DNA of 6,431 bases from Thiomargarita sp. (GTDB lineage Bacteria > Pseudomonadota > Gammaproteobacteria > Beggiatoales > Beggiatoaceae). Location: the NCBI GenBank assembly GCA_030635005.1, contig DAOVZS010000120.1, forward strand, positions 1 to 6,431. The letters are read 5' to 3'. A model generated the notes under the pieces. It had not been told where the DNA came from. It was given only the letters and a program-made list of their open reading frames with translations, and searched no databases. A program made the position numbers and the translations under genes. Numbering within the stretch: the stretch's first letter is position 1; each line of letters starts with the position of its first letter. Positions 5,113-6,431 of the stretch are shown here, in pieces.

Positions 5113-5526
5113 TTAAATGGCACTATACCACTTTGTTCCAAATAATCCCCCTTCTTTGGCTTTCCAAGCATTTTCAATCATCATTTGCTTTAAACGTTTT
5201 TTGATATCATGCAAGGGTAATTTTCCTTTACATGCTTTATCCAATAATGTGCAGGCATCCTCAAATTCTTTTTGATCAATTTGTCCATCACTTGCGGCCT
5301 GTTCAAGAAATTGAGAGGCGCGATCTTCTGCCTCACGCTCTAACACCCATCCTTTTGCTGATACGACTTGAACAATAAGAGCTAAAGTCTCTTCCACTCC
5401 TATGCCATTTTTGACACCTACTTCTAAAATTCGTTTTTCTTCTTTACGATCAATGTATTGATCATCATACGCTTGGAGCGTTATAAATTCAATAAATGGA
5501 TCCCGTATTTCTTTTGAAACTGCCAT
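5113..5526 (-). CDS. TerB/EF-hand-like acidic-motif protein, second tandem copy
   Basis: 137 aa, the most divergent copy by eye. It keeps DDQYIDRKEEKRIL (21-34) and SDGQIDQKEFEDA (79-91), one residue shorter than its neighbours before the second motif. KAKEGGLFGTKWYSAI forms the C-terminus, and a basic KKRLKQ precedes it. About 58% identical to the first copy, with two single-residue gaps. AAGGAAG (5543-5537) lies 10 nt before ATG 5526. The 33-nt gap to the upstream copy and the absence of a terminator support one transcript. It has fewer conserved charges around residues 44-60 than copies 1 and 3, which may indicate a different partner. Function unknown. Confidence 0.72.
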   Translation of the reverse strand: MAVSKEIRDPFIEFITLQAYDDQYIDRKEEKRILEVGVKNGIGVEETLALIVQVVSAKGWVLEREAEDRASQFLEQAASDGQIDQKEFEDACTLLDKACKGKLPLHDIKKRLKQMMIENAWKAKEGGLFGTKWYSAI

Positions 5527-5559
5527 AATGTAAATGCTTCCTTAAAGGTTACCCGCTTG

Positions 5560-5979
5560 TCATATAGATGAAAACCACTTATTTTTACTAAAAAACCCGC
5601 CTTCTTTAGCCTTCCATCCATTATCCAATATTATCCGTTTTAACCGCTTTCTTAAGGCAGGATCATGTATTTTTCCTTTACATGCATCTTTGAATAAAGC
5701 AAAAGAATCTTCAAATTCCTTTTGATCAATGACACCATCATTAACTGCAAATTGATGTAAGATTTTTTTAGCACTTTCTTCAGCGACTCTTTCAATCACG
5801 AATCCTTTTTCAGCAGCCACTTGTCGGATAAGAGATAAGCCTTCATCTACCCCCATCCCCCTTTTTATCCCTTCTTCAAGGATTTCTTTTTCTTCTTGAC
5901 GATCTATATATTGATCATCATAAACCCGAAGCATAATAAATTCAATGAATCGCTTTCTAATTAACTCAGAAATAGCCAT
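5560..5979 (-). CDS. TerB/EF-hand-like acidic-motif protein, first tandem copy
   Basis: 139 aa and promoter-proximal. It has DDQYIDRQEEKEIL (21-34), a mostly helical middle with GLSLIRQVAAEKGFVIER (47-64), NDGVIDQKEFEDSF (80-93), a basic stretch RKRLKR (110-115), and the C-terminal block GWKAKEGGFFSKNKWFSSI (121-139). Motif 1 is identical over ten residues to copy 3. AGGAG (5992-5988) lies 8 nt before ATG 5979, giving a well-supported start. It is divergent from sucC across 143 bases. The two-lobed arrangement of an acidic motif in each half suggests a duplicated helical domain, as in TerB-like folds. Conserved aromatic and glycine residues at the tail suggest a binding or oligomerisation segment. 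No enzyme motif is seen and the role is unknown. Confidence 0.74.
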   Translation of the reverse strand: MAISELIRKRFIEFIMLRVYDDQYIDRQEEKEILEEGIKRGMGVDEGLSLIRQVAAEKGFVIERVAEESAKKILHQFAVNDGVIDQKEFEDSFALFKDACKGKIHDPALRKRLKRIILDNGWKAKEGGFFSKNKWFSSI

Positions 5980-6031
5980 AATTCATGCTCCTGAAAAAAT
6001 AAGCGTTTTTTGTAAAACACTATTATAATTT

Positions 6032-6061
6032 ATAATACTATAAAAATAGTTTTATTTTCAA
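6032..6061 (-). promoter_or_regulatory. Candidate promoter of the three-paralogue operon
   Basis: On the minus strand TTGAAA (6061-6056) and TATTAT (6037-6032) are separated by 18 nt, placing transcription start about 45 nt before ATG 5979. An AT-only 7-bp palindrome (6022-6036) overlaps the -10 region and could be an operator or chance. The region is so AT-rich that confidence is modest. Confidence 0.4.
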
Positions 6062-6122
6062 TATTAGCTAATGATAGAATTACCTATCCCAAATTTTATT
6101 GTAACATTTTTTAGGACAATGA

Positions 6123-6431
6123 ATGAACATACACGAATATCAAGCAAAACAGTTATTTGCTCATTATGGCATCCCTGTACCTACCGGACATCCGGCAGGA
6201 AATGCTGAAGAAGCAAAACAGCATGCCCAAATTTTGGGCGGCGATAGTTGGATGGTTAAAGCACAAGTACATGCCGGAGGACGTGGTAAAGCGGGTGGAG
6301 TGAAACGTGCTAATAGTTTATCTGAAGTTATGGATATTAGTCACCAATTGATTGGGACACAGCTGGTAACGCACCAAACAGGTGCTGAGGGTCAGCCAAT
6401 CCATAGCGTCTTGATTGAAAATACCACGGGA
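6123..6431 (+). CDS. sucC: Succinate-CoA ligase (ADP-forming) beta subunit, 5' part
   Basis: The first 103 residues of succinyl-CoA synthetase beta, which with SucD converts succinyl-CoA to succinate with formation of ATP in the TCA cycle; the gene runs off the window. MNIHEYQAKQLFAHYGIPVP is the classic N-terminus (E. coli MNLHEYQAKQLFARYG), and VKAQVHAGGRGKAGGVK (44-60) is the nucleotide-binding ATP-grasp segment. LVTHQTGAEGQPIHSVLIE matches the following strand region. The ATG at 6123 has AGGA (6113-6116) 6 nt upstream; the overlapping ATG at 6119 is in another frame. Only about a quarter of the usual 388 or so residues is present because of the window edge, not truncation. sucD is expected next. 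Confidence 0.97.
   Translation, partial: MNIHEYQAKQLFAHYGIPVPTGHPAGNAEEAKQHAQILGGDSWMVKAQVHAGGRGKAGGVKRANSLSEVMDISHQLIGTQLVTHQTGAEGQPIHSVLIENTTG

Noticed and set aside
4644..5979. Tellurite-resistance (ter) operon
   Set aside because: Only TerB-like acidic motifs are seen; no TerC, TerD or TerZ-type neighbour is present.

Overview
The window is AT-rich bacterial chromosome. QueA, an elongator tRNA-Leu with encoded CCA, and a SucC start resembling the E. coli protein all point to a gammaproteobacterium. The long intergenic inverted repeats, the PD-(D/E)XK/Rpn-like protein with a degenerate repeat tail, and the tandem cysteine-containing DUF pair recall filamentous sulfur oxidisers of the Beggiatoa/Thiotrichales type. 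That placement is an inference from recalled family distribution, not from a marker gene.

Layout. Positions 9-94 form an 86-bp near-perfect inverted repeat. A 280-aa PD-(D/E)XK/Rpn-like protein follows on + (188-1030), ending in three 9-residue repeats and a good intrinsic terminator (1045-1072). The intergenic stretch behind it holds a possible gene remnant, two small hairpins, and a second copy of a 15-mer found at the left edge of the window; the two copies bracket the nuclease-like gene. queA lies on - (2345-1311). Its upstream region overlaps the promoter of a divergent tRNA-Leu(CAA) gene (2455-2541). Only 62 bases after the tRNA come two tandem paralogues on + (2604-3272 and 3287-4000), about 57% identical, sharing a CxxCPL...CP cysteine pattern and probably belonging to DUF6901. 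The second runs 15 bp into the tail of a convergent HAD phosphatase-like gene (4591-3986, -). Upstream of the HAD gene on the same strand are three tandem paralogues of 137-140 aa (5979-5560, 5526-5113, 5066-4644), about 58-60% identical in the two pairs compared, each with two acidic TerB/EF-hand-like motifs. Divergent from them, sucC begins at 6123 and runs off the window.

How the parts relate. queA (queuosine), tRNA-Leu and sucC (TCA cycle) are housekeeping genes. The rest looks lineage-specific: a putative mobile or selfish nuclease-like gene between repeats, and two locally duplicated families meeting tail to tail. The three small paralogues have good Shine-Dalgarno sequences and gaps of 33 and 46 nt, so they probably form one transcript; the HAD gene may be a weaker distal member, since an inverted repeat lies in between. 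The two DUF genes form a two-gene operon whose only visible promoter candidate is that of the tRNA. No CRISPR array, integrase, complete insertion sequence, or recognisable defence or biosynthetic system is visible. The most notable unexplained items are the cysteine-rich DUF pair behind the tRNA, the three-copy acidic-motif family, and the palindrome-bracketed nuclease-like gene.
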